Counted from the stretch's first letter, positions 38,246 to 47,389 are shown. The stretch: 64,000 nucleotides of DNA from Verrucomicrobiota bacterium (GCA_019136515.1 JAGVUB010000112.1:1-64000); one strand, 5' to 3'. Program-made: numbers and translations. The notes: a model not told the origin generated them from the letters alone.

Positions 38246-39502
38246 ATGATCACTTGGCAAACCGTTCTCGAAATCTTCGAGGGTGTCACCTCGCTCTTCG
38301 CGGTTCACCCGAAACTGGCGCTGGCCCGCCTCGGCCTCATCGCCTTGGGCTTCCTGCTCATGTACCTCGGACGCAAAGGCGTGCTCGAGGCGCTGATCAT
38401 GATCCCCATGGGGCTGGGCATGGCGACGATCAACGCCTCCGTGATGTTCTTCGACCCGCTCAATCTGCACGGCGGGCTCGGTACCCTCTTCGTCGAACCG
38501 CAAGCCGGCGCCACGACCGATACGGTCCGCAACGCCGCCGATCTGATGACCATTCTCCAGATCGACTGGTTGCAGCCCATCTACACCTTCACGTTCAGCA
38601 ACGGCCTGATCGCCTGCTTCGTTTTCATGGGCATCGGCTCCCTGCTCGACATTGGCTTCGTCCTCGCCCGGCCGTACACGAGCATGGTCATCGCGCTCTG
38701 CGCCGAACTCGGGACGATCGTCACGATCCCGATCGCCACCGCCTTCGGATTCACCACCAAGCAGGCCGCGGCCATCGCCATGGTCGGCGGCGCCGACGGT
38801 CCGATGGTGTTGTTCACCTCACTCAAGCTCGCACCCGAGCTTTTCGTCCCGATCGCCATCGTCGCCTACCTGTACCTTGGTCTCGCCTACGGCGGCTACC
38901 CCTACCTCGTCCGTGCGCTCATTCCCCAACGGCTTCGGGCTCTGCCGATGTTCCCGCCAAAGAACCAGCGCGAATACACCTCCTTCGAGAAGATGATCGT
39001 CGCCGCCATTTCCTGCGTGGTTCTCTCCTTCCTCCTTCCCGTCGCGGCGCCCCTGATCTTCAGCCTCTTCCTAGGCATCGTCATCCGCGAGTCCGGGCTC
39101 AAAGCCTTCCATGACCTCATCAGCGGCCCCTTGCTCTACTGCTCGACCCTCTTCCTCGGCCTCATGCTCGGCATCCTCTGCGACGCCAACACCATCATGG
39201 ACCCGAAGATCCTCCCCCTGCTCCTCCTCGGTTGCACCGCACTCCTGCTCTCAGGCATCGGTGGCATCTTCGGCGGTTACCTGATGTACTTCCTCAGCGG
39301 CAAGAAGGTGAACCCCGTCGTCGGCATCGCCGGCGTCAGCTGCGTGCCCACCACCGCCAAGGTCGCCCAGAAGATCGTCTCCAAGGACAACCCCTCCGCG
39401 ATGATCATGCCGGCCGCCCTCGGCGCCAACATCTCCGGCGTCGTCACCACCGCCATCATCACCGGCATCGCCTGCTCCCTCCTCGGCAAGATCGCCCAGT
39501 AA
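38246..39502 (+). CDS. oadB: Sodium-pumping decarboxylase beta subunit (OadB/MmdB/GcdB)
   Basis: Integral membrane subunit that decarboxylates carboxybiotin and pumps Na+ out. It has 418 residues with about nine to eleven hydrophobic spans and the family signatures MIPMGLGMATIN, MGIGSLLDIGFVLARP, MVGGADGPMVLFTS and GIAGVSCVPTTAKVAQK. It is followed by a small gamma-like subunit and a biotinylated alpha subunit, an unusual beta-gamma-alpha order. The substrate is set by the alpha subunit and remains open. Confidence 0.92.
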   Translation: MITWQTVLEIFEGVTSLFAVHPKLALARLGLIALGFLLMYLGRKGVLEALIMIPMGLGMATINASVMFFDPLNLHGGLGTLFVEPQAGATTDTVRNAADLMTILQIDWLQPIYTFTFSNGLIACFVFMGIGSLLDIGFVLARPYTSMVIALCAELGTIVTIPIATAFGFTTKQAAAIAMVGGADGPMVLFTSLKLAPELFVPIAIVAYLYLGLAYGGYPYLVRALIPQRLRALPMFPPKNQREYTSFEKMIVAAISCVVLSFLLPVAAPLIFSLFLGIVIRESGLKAFHDLISGPLLYCSTLFLGLMLGILCDANTIMDPKILPLLLLGCTALLLSGIGGIFGGYLMYFLSGKKVNPVVGIAGVSCVPTTAKVAQKIVSKDNPSAMIMPAALGANISGVVTTAIITGIACSLLGKIAQ

Positions 39503-39513
39503 CCCGCTTCCCC

Positions 39514-39744
39514 ATGAGCTCCCTTACACTCTGCCTCTGGATCTACGCACTCTCGATCGTCTTCGCGATGGCCATCGCCGTCGTGATTCACGGTCTGGGC
39601 GTCTTCGTGAAGAGCCTGAAGCTCGACCGCACCGAGGAGGTCGCCGAGCCCCTCGTCCCCACCGCCGACTCCGAACGCGAACAGCAGGCACTCGCCGTCG
39701 CGATCGCCGTCGCCCACCGCGCGAAACACCCCACCCGCTCTTAA
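39514..39744 (+). CDS. oadG: Decarboxylase gamma-like small membrane subunit
   Basis: A 76-residue protein with one N-terminal span (LCLWIYALSIVFAMAIAVVIHGLGVFV) and a charged tail. Position between oadB and the alpha gene and the topology match OadG, which anchors alpha to beta. Sequence conservation in OadG is low, so this rests on context. It starts 11 bases after oadB. Confidence 0.75.
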   Translation: MSSLTLCLWIYALSIVFAMAIAVVIHGLGVFVKSLKLDRTEEVAEPLVPTADSEREQQALAVAIAVAHRAKHPTRS

Positions 39745-39767
39745 CCCCTTAGCTTGCCCGCCCCTTC

Positions 39768-41591
39768 ATGAAAAAAATCGACTTCATGCTCACCGCGTTC
39801 CGCGACGGCTTCCAGTCCGTCTTCGGCGCGCGGGTCTTCTCCAAGGACTACCTCCCCCTCGTGGAGTTCGCCGCCCAGGAATGCGGCATCACCCACTTCG
39901 AGGCCGGCGGCGGCGCGCTCTTCCAGTCGCCGTTCTTCTACGCCAACGAGAACGCCTTCGAGGTCATGGACGCCTTCCGCGCCGCCGTCGGCCCCAAGGC
40001 CAACCTCCAGACCCTCGCCCGCGGCATCAACGTCGTCGCCCTCAAGGCCCAGCCGCGCGACATCGTCAAGCTCCACGCCGTGCTCTTCAAGAAGCACGGC
40101 ATGTCGACCATCCGCAATTTCGACGCGCTCAACGACGTCTCCAACCTCATCGACTCCGGCCGCTTCATCACCGAGGCCGGCCTCAACCACGAGATGGTCG
40201 TCACCATGATGGAGCTGCCCCCGGGCTGCTCCGGCGCCCACGAGGTCGACTTCTACGAGAAGACCCTGCGATCCCTGCTCGACGCCGGCATCCCGTATTC
40301 GTCCATCTGTTTCAAGGACGCCTCCGGCACCTCCCGTCCCCAGAAGGTCCACGAGACGATCAAGATGGCCCGCCGCCTTCTCGGCGAGAAGGCCCGCCTC
40401 GCCTTCCACTCGCACGACACCGCCGGCACCTGCGTGCTCGCCTACCGCGCCGCCATCGACGCTGGCGCCGACCAGATCGACCTCGCCATCGCCCCGCTCT
40501 CCGGCGGCACCAGCCAGCCCGATGTCATCACCATGTGGCACGCGCTCCGCGGCACCGACTACACGCTCGACATCGACATCAACAAGATCCTCCTCCTCGC
40601 CGCCCGCTGCAAGGAGGGCCTGAAGGACTACTTCGTCCCGCCCGAGGCCACCTGCGTCGAGCCGCTCATCCCGTTCTTCCCGATGCCCGGCGGTGCCCTC
40701 ACCGCCAATACCCAGATGCTCCGCGACAACGGCCTGATGGACCGCTACCCCGAGGTCATCGCCGCCATGGGCGAGGCCGTGGCCAAGGGCGGCTTCGGCA
40801 CTTCCGTCACCCCCGTATCGCAGTTCTACTTCCAGCAGGCATTCAACAACGTCATGTTCGGCCCCTGGAAGAAGATCGCCGAAGGCTACGGCCGCATGGT
40901 CCTCGGCTACTTCGGCAAGACCCCCGTCGCGCCCGACCCCGAGGTCGTCCAGATCGCCGCCGAGCAGCTCAAGCTCCAGCCGACCACCGATCACCTCACC
41001 GCCATCGAGAAGGACCCCAAACGCGGCATCGCCGCCGCCAAGGCCCTGCTCGAGAAGGAAGGTCTCCCCACCACCGACGAGAACGTCTTCATCGCCTCCG
41101 CCTGCGAGGAGAAGGGCATCGCCTTCCTGAAGGGCAACGGGACCATCGGCGTGCGCAAGAACGCCGCCAAGGCCGAGGCCGCCCCAGCCCCCGCCGCCAG
41201 CGCCGCACCGTCGTCGTCCACGGCCCCCGTCGCCTACGACGTCGAGCTCAACAGCCGCACCTACCACGTCATCCTCGATGGCGCCACGGCGCTCGTGAAC
41301 GGCACCAGCTATCCCTTCGGCGTGAAGGAAGTCGCCGCCAAGACCGCCGCCGCCCCCGCCGCCACGGGCACCGGCACCGGCCAGCCGATCACCACCCAAC
41401 TCCCCGGTCTCGTGCTCCGCGTCGAGAAGCCCGTCGGCAGCCACGTGAAGACCGGCGACGCCATCCTCGTGCTCGAGTCGATGAAGATGGAGACGGCCAT
41501 CACGGCCACCCACGACGGGGTCGTCGCCGAGATCCTCGTCGCCCAGGGCAAGCTCGTCCAGGCCGGTCAGACCCTCGCCATCATCCGCTGA
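39768..41591 (+). CDS. oadA: Biotinylated decarboxylase alpha subunit (OadA-like), divergent
   Basis: A 607-residue protein: carboxyltransferase TIM barrel, a helical domain, an Ala-rich linker and a biotinyl domain with K573 in LESMKMET. Catalytic residues D13 (FRDGFQS), K183 (FKDASG), H214 and H216 (FHSHDTAG) are kept. However, the usual ExWGGATFD segment reads FEAGGGALFQS and the first strand has RDGFQSVFGARV, so it is clearly diverged from the paralogue at 27185. It is last in the oadB-oadG set. It may act on oxaloacetate or on an acyl-CoA such as methylmalonyl- or glutaconyl-CoA. Confidence 0.88.
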   Translation: MKKIDFMLTAFRDGFQSVFGARVFSKDYLPLVEFAAQECGITHFEAGGGALFQSPFFYANENAFEVMDAFRAAVGPKANLQTLARGINVVALKAQPRDIVKLHAVLFKKHGMSTIRNFDALNDVSNLIDSGRFITEAGLNHEMVVTMMELPPGCSGAHEVDFYEKTLRSLLDAGIPYSSICFKDASGTSRPQKVHETIKMARRLLGEKARLAFHSHDTAGTCVLAYRAAIDAGADQIDLAIAPLSGGTSQPDVITMWHALRGTDYTLDIDINKILLLAARCKEGLKDYFVPPEATCVEPLIPFFPMPGGALTANTQMLRDNGLMDRYPEVIAAMGEAVAKGGFGTSVTPVSQFYFQQAFNNVMFGPWKKIAEGYGRMVLGYFGKTPVAPDPEVVQIAAEQLKLQPTTDHLTAIEKDPKRGIAAAKALLEKEGLPTTDENVFIASACEEKGIAFLKGNGTIGVRKNAAKAEAAPAPAASAAPSSSTAPVAYDVELNSRTYHVILDGATALVNGTSYPFGVKEVAAKTAAAPAATGTGTGQPITTQLPGLVLRVEKPVGSHVKTGDAILVLESMKMETAITATHDGVVAEILVAQGKLVQAGQTLAIIR

Positions 41592-41625
41592 TACCGTCAG
41601 CCCACCTCCGGGTTTTCTCTCCGCC

Positions 41626-41656
41626 GGCCGGATCCGCTCACGGGTCCGGCCGTTTT
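41626..41656 (+). terminator. Intrinsic terminator after the oad set
   Basis: GGCCGGATCC pairs with GGGTCCGGCC (one wobble) across a GCTCAC loop and is followed by GTTTTC. It closes the decarboxylase unit. Confidence 0.8.
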
Positions 41657-41750
41657 CTTTGCCCTCCGCATCGGGGCGCGGCGGAGCATCCGCCGCGCCC
41701 TTCGCTTCTTCGCCTTTCCATTTCTCCCGGGTCCGTTCTTCATCCCGCGC

Positions 41751-44216
41751 ATGTCCGTCCGCTGCGCGCCTCCTGCGCCCCCCCTCCGTACCCTGCTCGT
41801 CGCCTTGGCCCTCGCTGTCGGCACGTTCGCGCTGTTCAGCCGATCCCTCGGCTATGGATTCCTCGATTACGACGATCCGCGCTACATCCTGAACAACCCG
41901 TTCGTCCAGTCCGGCTTCACGACGGACAGCCTGCGCTGGGTCTTTGCCGGCCATGGCGACATCTGGAATCCGCTCGTCCGCCTCACGCACATCCTGGATT
42001 GGAGCCTCTTCGGCGACGCCGCCCCCGGCCACCATCTCCACAGCATTCTCTGGCACTCCCTCTCCGCCGCGCTCGCCTTCCTGCTCCTGCGCCGCCTCAC
42101 CGGCGCCTTCTGGACCAGCGCCCTCTGCGCGGCACTCTTCGCCTGGCACCCGCTCCGCGTCGAGTCCGTATCCTGGATCAGCGAACGCAAAGATGTCGTC
42201 AGCGTCGCCTTCGGCCTGCTCACCCTCCTCGCCTACACCGTCTACGCCGAGCGCCGCGCGGCCCGTGCGCCGGCACGCCGGGCCTATGTGGTTACCCTGC
42301 TCGCCTTCGCCGCCGCCCTGCTCTCGAAGCCCAGCATGGTCGCGCTGCCCGGCGTGCTCCTGCTCCTCGATTTCTGGCCCTTGCGCCGTTTCGCCTTCGC
42401 GCGCGACACCGCGCCGGCGGCCCTGCCCGCCGCCACCTCCGCGCCCGAGTCAATCCGCCCGCTCCTGGTCGAGAAGATCCCCTTCGTTCTGCTCGCGGGT
42501 GCGGCCTCGTACATCACGGTCCACACCCAGACCGCCGCCGGCGATTTCGTCCTCGCTCTCCCCTTCCACGCGCGCCTGGCCAACGCCGTCGTCTCGATCC
42601 CGCGCTACCTCGACAAGTTCTTCTGGCCCTTCGATCTCTCCGTCGCCTACCCGCATCCCGGCGCCTGGCCGTTCTGGGCCGTGGCCTCGGCCGCGCTGTT
42701 CGTGCTCGCGACTTCCCTGCTCGCCTGGCGGCTCCGGCGCGCCGCGCCGTGGCTCGCCGTCGGCTGGCTTTGGTATCTGGGCACACTCGCGCCGATGATC
42801 GGACTGCTGCAGGTAGGCTTTCAGTCGATGGCCGACCGCTACACCTATTTCCCGATGCTCGGCTGGCAGCTCGCGCTCCTCTGGAGCCTGCGCGCACTCG
42901 TGCCACCTCGCCTGCCGCGGACCGCCGTCGCCGGTCTCGCCGCCCTCGTGCTCCTCGGCCTCGGCGTGCGGACCTGGGATCAGCAGAGCCGCTGGCGCGA
43001 CTCCGTCACCCTCTTCGCCCACGCGATCGCCTCCACCGGCCCCAACGCCACCGCCCAAGCCTTCCTCGCCTACAGCCAAGCCCTCCTCGGTCGCACCGAT
43101 GAGGCCCGCATCCATTGCGAGCGGGCCCTCGCCATCGATTCTCGCAACACCGTCGCCCTCTACACCCGCGCGGGCCTCGACGCCGGATCCGGCCGTATCG
43201 ATGAGGCCACCGCCGGCTATCGCACGCTCCTCGCCCTCGAGCCGAGAAACATCGACAGCGCGCTCGCCCTCGGTCGCCTCCTGCTCCAGCAGCAGCGCTA
43301 CGACGAGGCGGAGGCTGCGTTTCGCGGGCTGCTGGAGCGGGATCCGACCATCCGGATGGCAACGCTCGGCTTGAGCGCCGTCGAGATCCGCCGCGGCCAT
43401 CCGGAGGAGGCCGCCACCCTGCTGGCCGCGGTCCTTGCGGAGGAGCCCGGCAATGTCCCGTGCCTCGAACAGTTGTCCATCGTGCTGCACGGCCTCGGCC
43501 GGGACGAGGAAACCACCACGCACTTCGCGCGCGCTTTGGCCGCCGCGGAGCCGACGGACGCCCTGCTGCGCGCCCATGCGGCGTTTCTCCAGCTCACCGG
43601 TCGCAACGACGAAGCCCTCGCCGAGTTCGCGCGCATCGTCGCCCGGTCGCCACGCAACGCCCTGGTCCGGCTGGACCAGGGCCGCCTGCTTGTCGCCTGC
43701 GGCCGCGCCAACGAGGCGATCGACGCCTTCGCCAAGGCCCTCGAACTGCAGCCCGGACTCGCCACCGCCGCGCACGAAGCCGGTCTGGTCCATCTCCAGA
43801 GCGGCAACACCGCCCGGGCCGCCGAGCAGTTCCGCCGCGCCCTCGCCGCGGACCCCGGCCATGTTCCCGCGCTCCTCTCGCTCGCCCAGCTCGCAGAGAA
43901 GTCCGGTCAGACCGCCGAAGCCGACGACTGCTTCCGTCGCGCCCTCGCGGCCGCCCCCAAGAGCGCGGCCCCGCGCCGCCTCTACGCCGAGGTGCTCGCC
44001 CGTCGCCGCCAGTTCGACACCGCCCGCACCCGCTACCAGGAGGCCGTCGCGCTGGATCCGCGCGATGTCGCCGCCCGTGCAGGCTATGGATACATCCTTC
44101 TCCTCACCGGAGAACGCGCCGCGGCCCTCGCCCAATGGACCGAGGCGCTGCGCCTCGATCCGGAGTTCCCCGGCTTGCGCGAACGAGTCGCCCGACTCCA
44201 GTCGGCCCAGCACTGA
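41751..44216 (+). CDS. Membrane protein with TPR repeats, TMTC-like
   Basis: An 821-residue protein. The N-terminal ~415 residues carry about ten spans with the pattern of TMTC-like/GT-C proteins: GFLDYDDPRYILNN, WNPLVRLTHILDW and HPLRVESVSWISERKDVVS. The C-terminal half is a run of TPR units (for example NEAIDAFAKALELQPGLATAAHEAGLVHLQSGNTARAAEQFRRALA). Eukaryotic TMTCs are O-mannosyltransferases; activity of bacterial relatives is unproven. The gene stands alone between two gaps. Confidence 0.82.
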   Translation: MSVRCAPPAPPLRTLLVALALAVGTFALFSRSLGYGFLDYDDPRYILNNPFVQSGFTTDSLRWVFAGHGDIWNPLVRLTHILDWSLFGDAAPGHHLHSILWHSLSAALAFLLLRRLTGAFWTSALCAALFAWHPLRVESVSWISERKDVVSVAFGLLTLLAYTVYAERRAARAPARRAYVVTLLAFAAALLSKPSMVALPGVLLLLDFWPLRRFAFARDTAPAALPAATSAPESIRPLLVEKIPFVLLAGAASYITVHTQTAAGDFVLALPFHARLANAVVSIPRYLDKFFWPFDLSVAYPHPGAWPFWAVASAALFVLATSLLAWRLRRAAPWLAVGWLWYLGTLAPMIGLLQVGFQSMADRYTYFPMLGWQLALLWSLRALVPPRLPRTAVAGLAALVLLGLGVRTWDQQSRWRDSVTLFAHAIASTGPNATAQAFLAYSQALLGRTDEARIHCERALAIDSRNTVALYTRAGLDAGSGRIDEATAGYRTLLALEPRNIDSALALGRLLLQQQRYDEAEAAFRGLLERDPTIRMATLGLSAVEIRRGHPEEAATLLAAVLAEEPGNVPCLEQLSIVLHGLGRDEETTTHFARALAAAEPTDALLRAHAAFLQLTGRNDEALAEFARIVARSPRNALVRLDQGRLLVACGRANEAIDAFAKALELQPGLATAAHEAGLVHLQSGNTARAAEQFRRALAADPGHVPALLSLAQLAEKSGQTAEADDCFRRALAAAPKSAAPRRLYAEVLARRRQFDTARTRYQEAVALDPRDVAARAGYGYILLLTGERAAALAQWTEALRLDPEFPGLRERVARLQSAQH

Positions 44217-44469
44217 CCCGCGCACTCGACGCCCCGCCCCGGAGGCGCCGCACCGGAAGCCCGCGCGATCCCGGCTAGCCAATGTCCCGCGTCTGCCCGC
44301 CGCGGCGGCTCGAACCGTGCCGTGATTCTCCCGCTCCGCGCAGCTACCGCACCGCGCGAATTCGCCGCATAATGACATCGTTCGAATCTATCTAAAGTTT
44401 CGCGACAGTCGTCCGATTCTGTCCGCCTCCCGCGCGATCGGTGATCGCGCCCCCAAACCCCAACATCCA

Positions 44470-44670
44470 ATGGCAGGCCGAATCAAATCCGTCCTCGACG
44501 AAATCCTGCGCCAGAAATCGGGCGGTCATCCGACGATCCTTCTGGCGACCAAGACCAAACTCATCCTGAAGGGACTCAATCCCGACAAATTTACCGCGGC
44601 CTCGCCGGACGACCCCGCCGTCCTAACCAAGGCCCTCGACGCCGCGCGCGAGATGGGCATCCACCTCTGA
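44470..44670 (+). CDS. Small unknown protein upstream of FIST sensor
   Basis: A 66-residue protein with no recognised domain. It is basic at the N-terminus (MAGRIKSVLDEILRQKSGG), has a strand-like TILLATKTKLILKGL and a helical end (PAVLTKALDAAREMGIHL). It lies 12 bases before the FIST-domain gene and is probably co-transcribed and functionally linked. The 253-bp stretch upstream (44217-44469) holds its promoter; nothing else was identified in it. Confidence 0.65.
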   Translation: MAGRIKSVLDEILRQKSGGHPTILLATKTKLILKGLNPDKFTAASPDDPAVLTKALDAAREMGIHL

Positions 44671-44682
44671 ACCCAAGTCTCG

Positions 44683-45786
44683 ATGAAATCTCTACATTCT
44701 TTCTCCCTCGTGCCCGACACCACGGCTGCCGTCCGCGAGATCGCCGACCGCCTCGCCGCCCCGGATATCCGCTTGGTGGTCTATTTCGCCTCCCCGCGGC
44801 ACAATCCGCAGGCGCTCGCCGCCGCCATGGCCGCCTCGTTTCCCGGAGTGCCCGCGCTCGGGTGCACCACCGCCGGCGAGTTGGTTTCCGGCCGCATGCT
44901 TGAGCACTCGCTGGTCGCCATGGCGCTCGGCTCCGAACTGGTCACCCGGGCCCACATCGCCACGGTCCGCCATGTGGCGGCCGATACCTCCGCCGAGGTC
45001 GCGCGGGCCTTTGCGACTTTGTCCGACGCTTTCGGCGCCCCGGTAGCCGATCTCGATCCTGCGCGCTTCGCGGGTCTGGTGCTGGCCGACGGGCTCAGCG
45101 GCGCCGAAGAACGCCTGATGGATGCGATCGGCAACCGCACGAACATCCCCTTCGTCGGCGGCTCCGCCGGCGACGACGTGAAGTTTGAGCGGACTCATGT
45201 GATGTCCGGCGCCGAGGCCCACTCGAATGCCGCCGTCCTGGCCGTCATCGAAACGACCGCGCCGTTCGAAATCCTGAAGACGCAGAGCTTCCGGATCCTG
45301 CCCAGGACACTCGTCGCCACGAAGGTGAACGAACCCCGCCGCCAAGTGCTCGAGTTCAACGGCCGTCCCGCCGTCGATGCCTACGCCGAAGCCGTGGGCG
45401 TCCCGCCCGCGGAACTCGCCCGCCACTTCATGAGCAACCCCGTCGGCTTGATCGTCGACGGCGAGCCGTTCGTGCGCAGCCCGCAGCGGGTCGAAAACCA
45501 AAGCGTGTACTTCTACTGCTCGATTCTCGAAGGTACCGAGCTCGCGGTGCTCCAATCGACCGACATCGTGGCCGACACAGGCGCCGCCCTGGCAAAAGTG
45601 AAAGCTCCGGACGCTGTCATCGACTTCGACTGCATCCTCCGCACCCTCGAGCTACGGCAGAAGGGACAGAGCAACGCCTATGGCGCCCTCTTCGCTGGTA
45701 TTCCCACGATCGGCTTCAGCACCTACGGGGAGGAGTACATCGGCCATCTCAACCAGACGGCCACCATGCTCGTGCTCCATTCCTGA
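44683..45786 (+). CDS. FIST-domain sensory protein
   Basis: A 367-residue soluble protein of the FIST N/C architecture. The N-domain shows LVVYFASPRHNPQALAAAM, ALGCTTAGELVSGRMLEHSLVAMAL and NIPFVGGSAGDDVKF. The C-domain shows VLEFNGRPAVDAYAEAVG and the terminal GIPTIGFSTYGEEYIGHLNQTATMLVL. FIST domains are predicted small-ligand (amino-acid-like) sensors in signalling. There is no attached output domain, so it would need a partner, possibly the 66-residue protein upstream. Confidence 0.9.
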   Translation: MKSLHSFSLVPDTTAAVREIADRLAAPDIRLVVYFASPRHNPQALAAAMAASFPGVPALGCTTAGELVSGRMLEHSLVAMALGSELVTRAHIATVRHVAADTSAEVARAFATLSDAFGAPVADLDPARFAGLVLADGLSGAEERLMDAIGNRTNIPFVGGSAGDDVKFERTHVMSGAEAHSNAAVLAVIETTAPFEILKTQSFRILPRTLVATKVNEPRRQVLEFNGRPAVDAYAEAVGVPPAELARHFMSNPVGLIVDGEPFVRSPQRVENQSVYFYCSILEGTELAVLQSTDIVADTGAALAKVKAPDAVIDFDCILRTLELRQKGQSNAYGALFAGIPTIGFSTYGEEYIGHLNQTATMLVLHS

Positions 45787-45798
45787 TCGTCCCCCCGG

Positions 45799-45826
45799 CG
45801 CCCGCCCCTCAGGGGCGGGCGTCTTT
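45799..45826 (+). terminator. Intrinsic terminator after the FIST gene
   Basis: CGCCCGCCCC (45799-45808) pairs perfectly with GGGGCGGGCG (45812-45821) across a TCA loop, followed by TCTTTCTC. From here to 46230 there is no protein gene; the stretch holds a sigma-54-like element and tRNA-Gly. Confidence 0.75.
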
Positions 45827-45930
45827 CTCGGCGGGCGCAAGCGTGTCCTTTGTTTCACCACTCGACTGAGGGCTGTGCCCGCTCCGGCAGGTTGCGATTT
45901 CGTCCGACCCTGCTCCGACACGATCGCGTG

Positions 45931-45946
45931 TGGCACTGAGCGTGCA
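45931..45946 (+). promoter_or_regulatory. Sigma-54-like -24/-12 element upstream of tRNA-Gly (antisense)
   Basis: TGGCACTGAGCGTGCA keeps GG and GC separated by ten bases and matches TGGCAC-N-TGCA of sigma-54 promoters well. It points rightward, toward the antisense side of tRNA-Gly and the broken methyltransferase. No convincing gene begins close to it, so it may be chance or drive a noncoding transcript. Confidence 0.3.
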
Positions 45947-46032
45947 GACCATCATGCTCGCCCTCACCGTCTTCGCGTCGCTCCAGTGCCACCATCAACC
46001 GGCCGTCTCCTGCGGAGACCGGCTCTTCGAGA

Positions 46033-46106
46033 TGGTGCGGGCAGTGGGAATCGAACCCACCTCTCAAGCTTGGGAAGCTCGCATACTACCGATGTACTAT
46101 GCCCGC
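46033..46106 (-). tRNA. tRNA-Gly (anticodon CCC)
   Basis: Read on the minus strand, acceptor GCGGGCA pairs with TGCCCGC, the anticodon stem CGAGC/GCTTG carries loop TTCCCAA with anticodon CCC, and the T arm is GTGGG-TTCGATT-CCCAC. Discriminator A and an encoded CCA are present. It decodes GGG. It is the only minus-strand gene between 44.4 and 51.3 kb. Confidence 0.95.
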
Positions 46107-46230
46107 GGAACAAAGAACGCCGCGATGATTGCCAGCTGCCGCGACCGTTGACAAGAGCGCAGTTCGCCGCAGTGCGATTTGCGCGAGACGCCCGTTGCCA
46201 GCGGCCGCGGCTTGCGTTCACCTCCTCTCG

Positions 46231-47323
46231 ATGTCCGCCACCAACCCGCGCGCCGAATTCCTCCAACACCTCCGCTCCGCCCTCGCCGACGGCTCCTTCA
46301 CCCGCCTCGTGCTCGGCAAACCGCGTGCCGGCCAATTGCTCGTCAAGATTACCGCCGAGCGCGTCGTCACAGCCCGCGGCGAGCGCCTCCAGCTCCATTT
46401 CCGCGAGCGCCAGCGCGACCTCACCAAACCCGCCGATGCGGCCGCGATCCTCGAGGTCTTCGAACTGCGTTTCGGCGACGCCCTCCACTCCGCCCACCTC
46501 TACACCACGACCGAGGTCTGGCAGTTCGAACTCAACAAGAAAGGTGAAGCCCGCCTCACCCACGGCCGCATCAACACCCCGGCCGCCGCCCCCGCCCCCC
46601 ACGACCGCATCAAGCACCGCGAGATCGCCCCGGCCGATGCGCCCTGGCTGCGCAGCCTCGGTCTCGCTGGCGCCGACGGTCGTATCCTCGCCGACGCCAC
46701 GGACAAGTTCCGCCAGATCAACCGCTACGTGGAGCTGCTCCTCCCGCTCTGCGAGCAGGCCGGGCTCGCCGGACGCGAGACCGTGCGCGTGTTCGACATG
46801 GGACCCGGCAAGGGCTACCTCACCTTCGCCGCCTGGCACGCCCTCGCCCGCTCGCTTGGCCGCCGCGCCGAGGTCACCGGCATCGAGGCCCGGCCCGATC
46901 TCGTCGAGCTCTGCAACGCCGCCGCGCTCGCCGCCAACTGCGAAGGCCTCGGCTTCACCTCCGGCCGCATCGTCGATGCCGTCGTGCCCGCCGCCGATGT
47001 CCTCCTCGCGCTCCACGCCTGCGATACGGCCACCGACGAGGCGCTCTTCCGCGGCATCCGCGCCGGCGCCGCGCTCATCGTCGCGGCGCCCTGCTGCCAC
47101 AAGGAGATCCGCCCGCAGCTCCGCGCACCAGGTGAAGGTCTTCGAGTTCATCGACGCCACGCACACCCCGAAGAACACCATGCTCGCCGCCGTCCGCCGC
47201 GCCCGGCCCGACACGGCCGCCGCCGCCCGCGCCCAGGCGGAGTTCGCCGCGCTCAAGGAACGTTTCGGCATCGCGCACCAGCGCCTCGAGACCCTCCTCG
47301 CCGCGCCCCAACCCACTGCCTGA
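46231..47323 (+). pseudogene. SAM-dependent methyltransferase, broken by internal deletion and frameshift
   Basis: The N-terminal ~298 residues read normally: an N-domain, then motif I RVFDMGPGKGYLTFA and the family hallmark PCCHKEIRPQL (Methyltransf_32 type). Just after this (near 47119-47126) the frame fails. The expected C-terminus, VKVFEFIDATHTPKNTMLAAVRRARP and onward, follows at once in the +1 frame to 47323. Relatives have roughly 60-70 residues between these two segments, so about 200 bases appear to be missing as well. A genuine deletion or a collapsed assembly are both possible. Confidence 0.75.
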
Positions 47324-47352
47324 TTCCGCGCGTTCGACCGTTCCGGCCAACC

Positions 47353-47380
47353 AGTCCGCAATCCGAGATCCGCCTTCCGC
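47353..47380 (+). repeat. Degenerate heptamer repeat tract 4
   Basis: Four seven-base units (AGTCCGC, AATCCGA, GATCCGC, CTTCCGC) lie just before the GTG start of the Rsm22-like gene. The core TCCGCAATCCGAGATC is shared exactly with the tract inside sucB. Confidence 0.6.
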
Positions 47381-47389
47381 AATTCCGCC

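Noticed and set aside
39741-42149. Long minus-strand open frame (802 codons) opposite oadA
   Set aside because: It spans oadA and the start of the TPR gene on the other strand and has repetitive Gly/Glu/Val composition, so it is an antisense shadow.
45930-46151. Small plus-strand frame (about 70 codons) after the sigma-54-like element
   Set aside because: Most of it is antisense to tRNA-Gly and the codon pattern is not protein-like.
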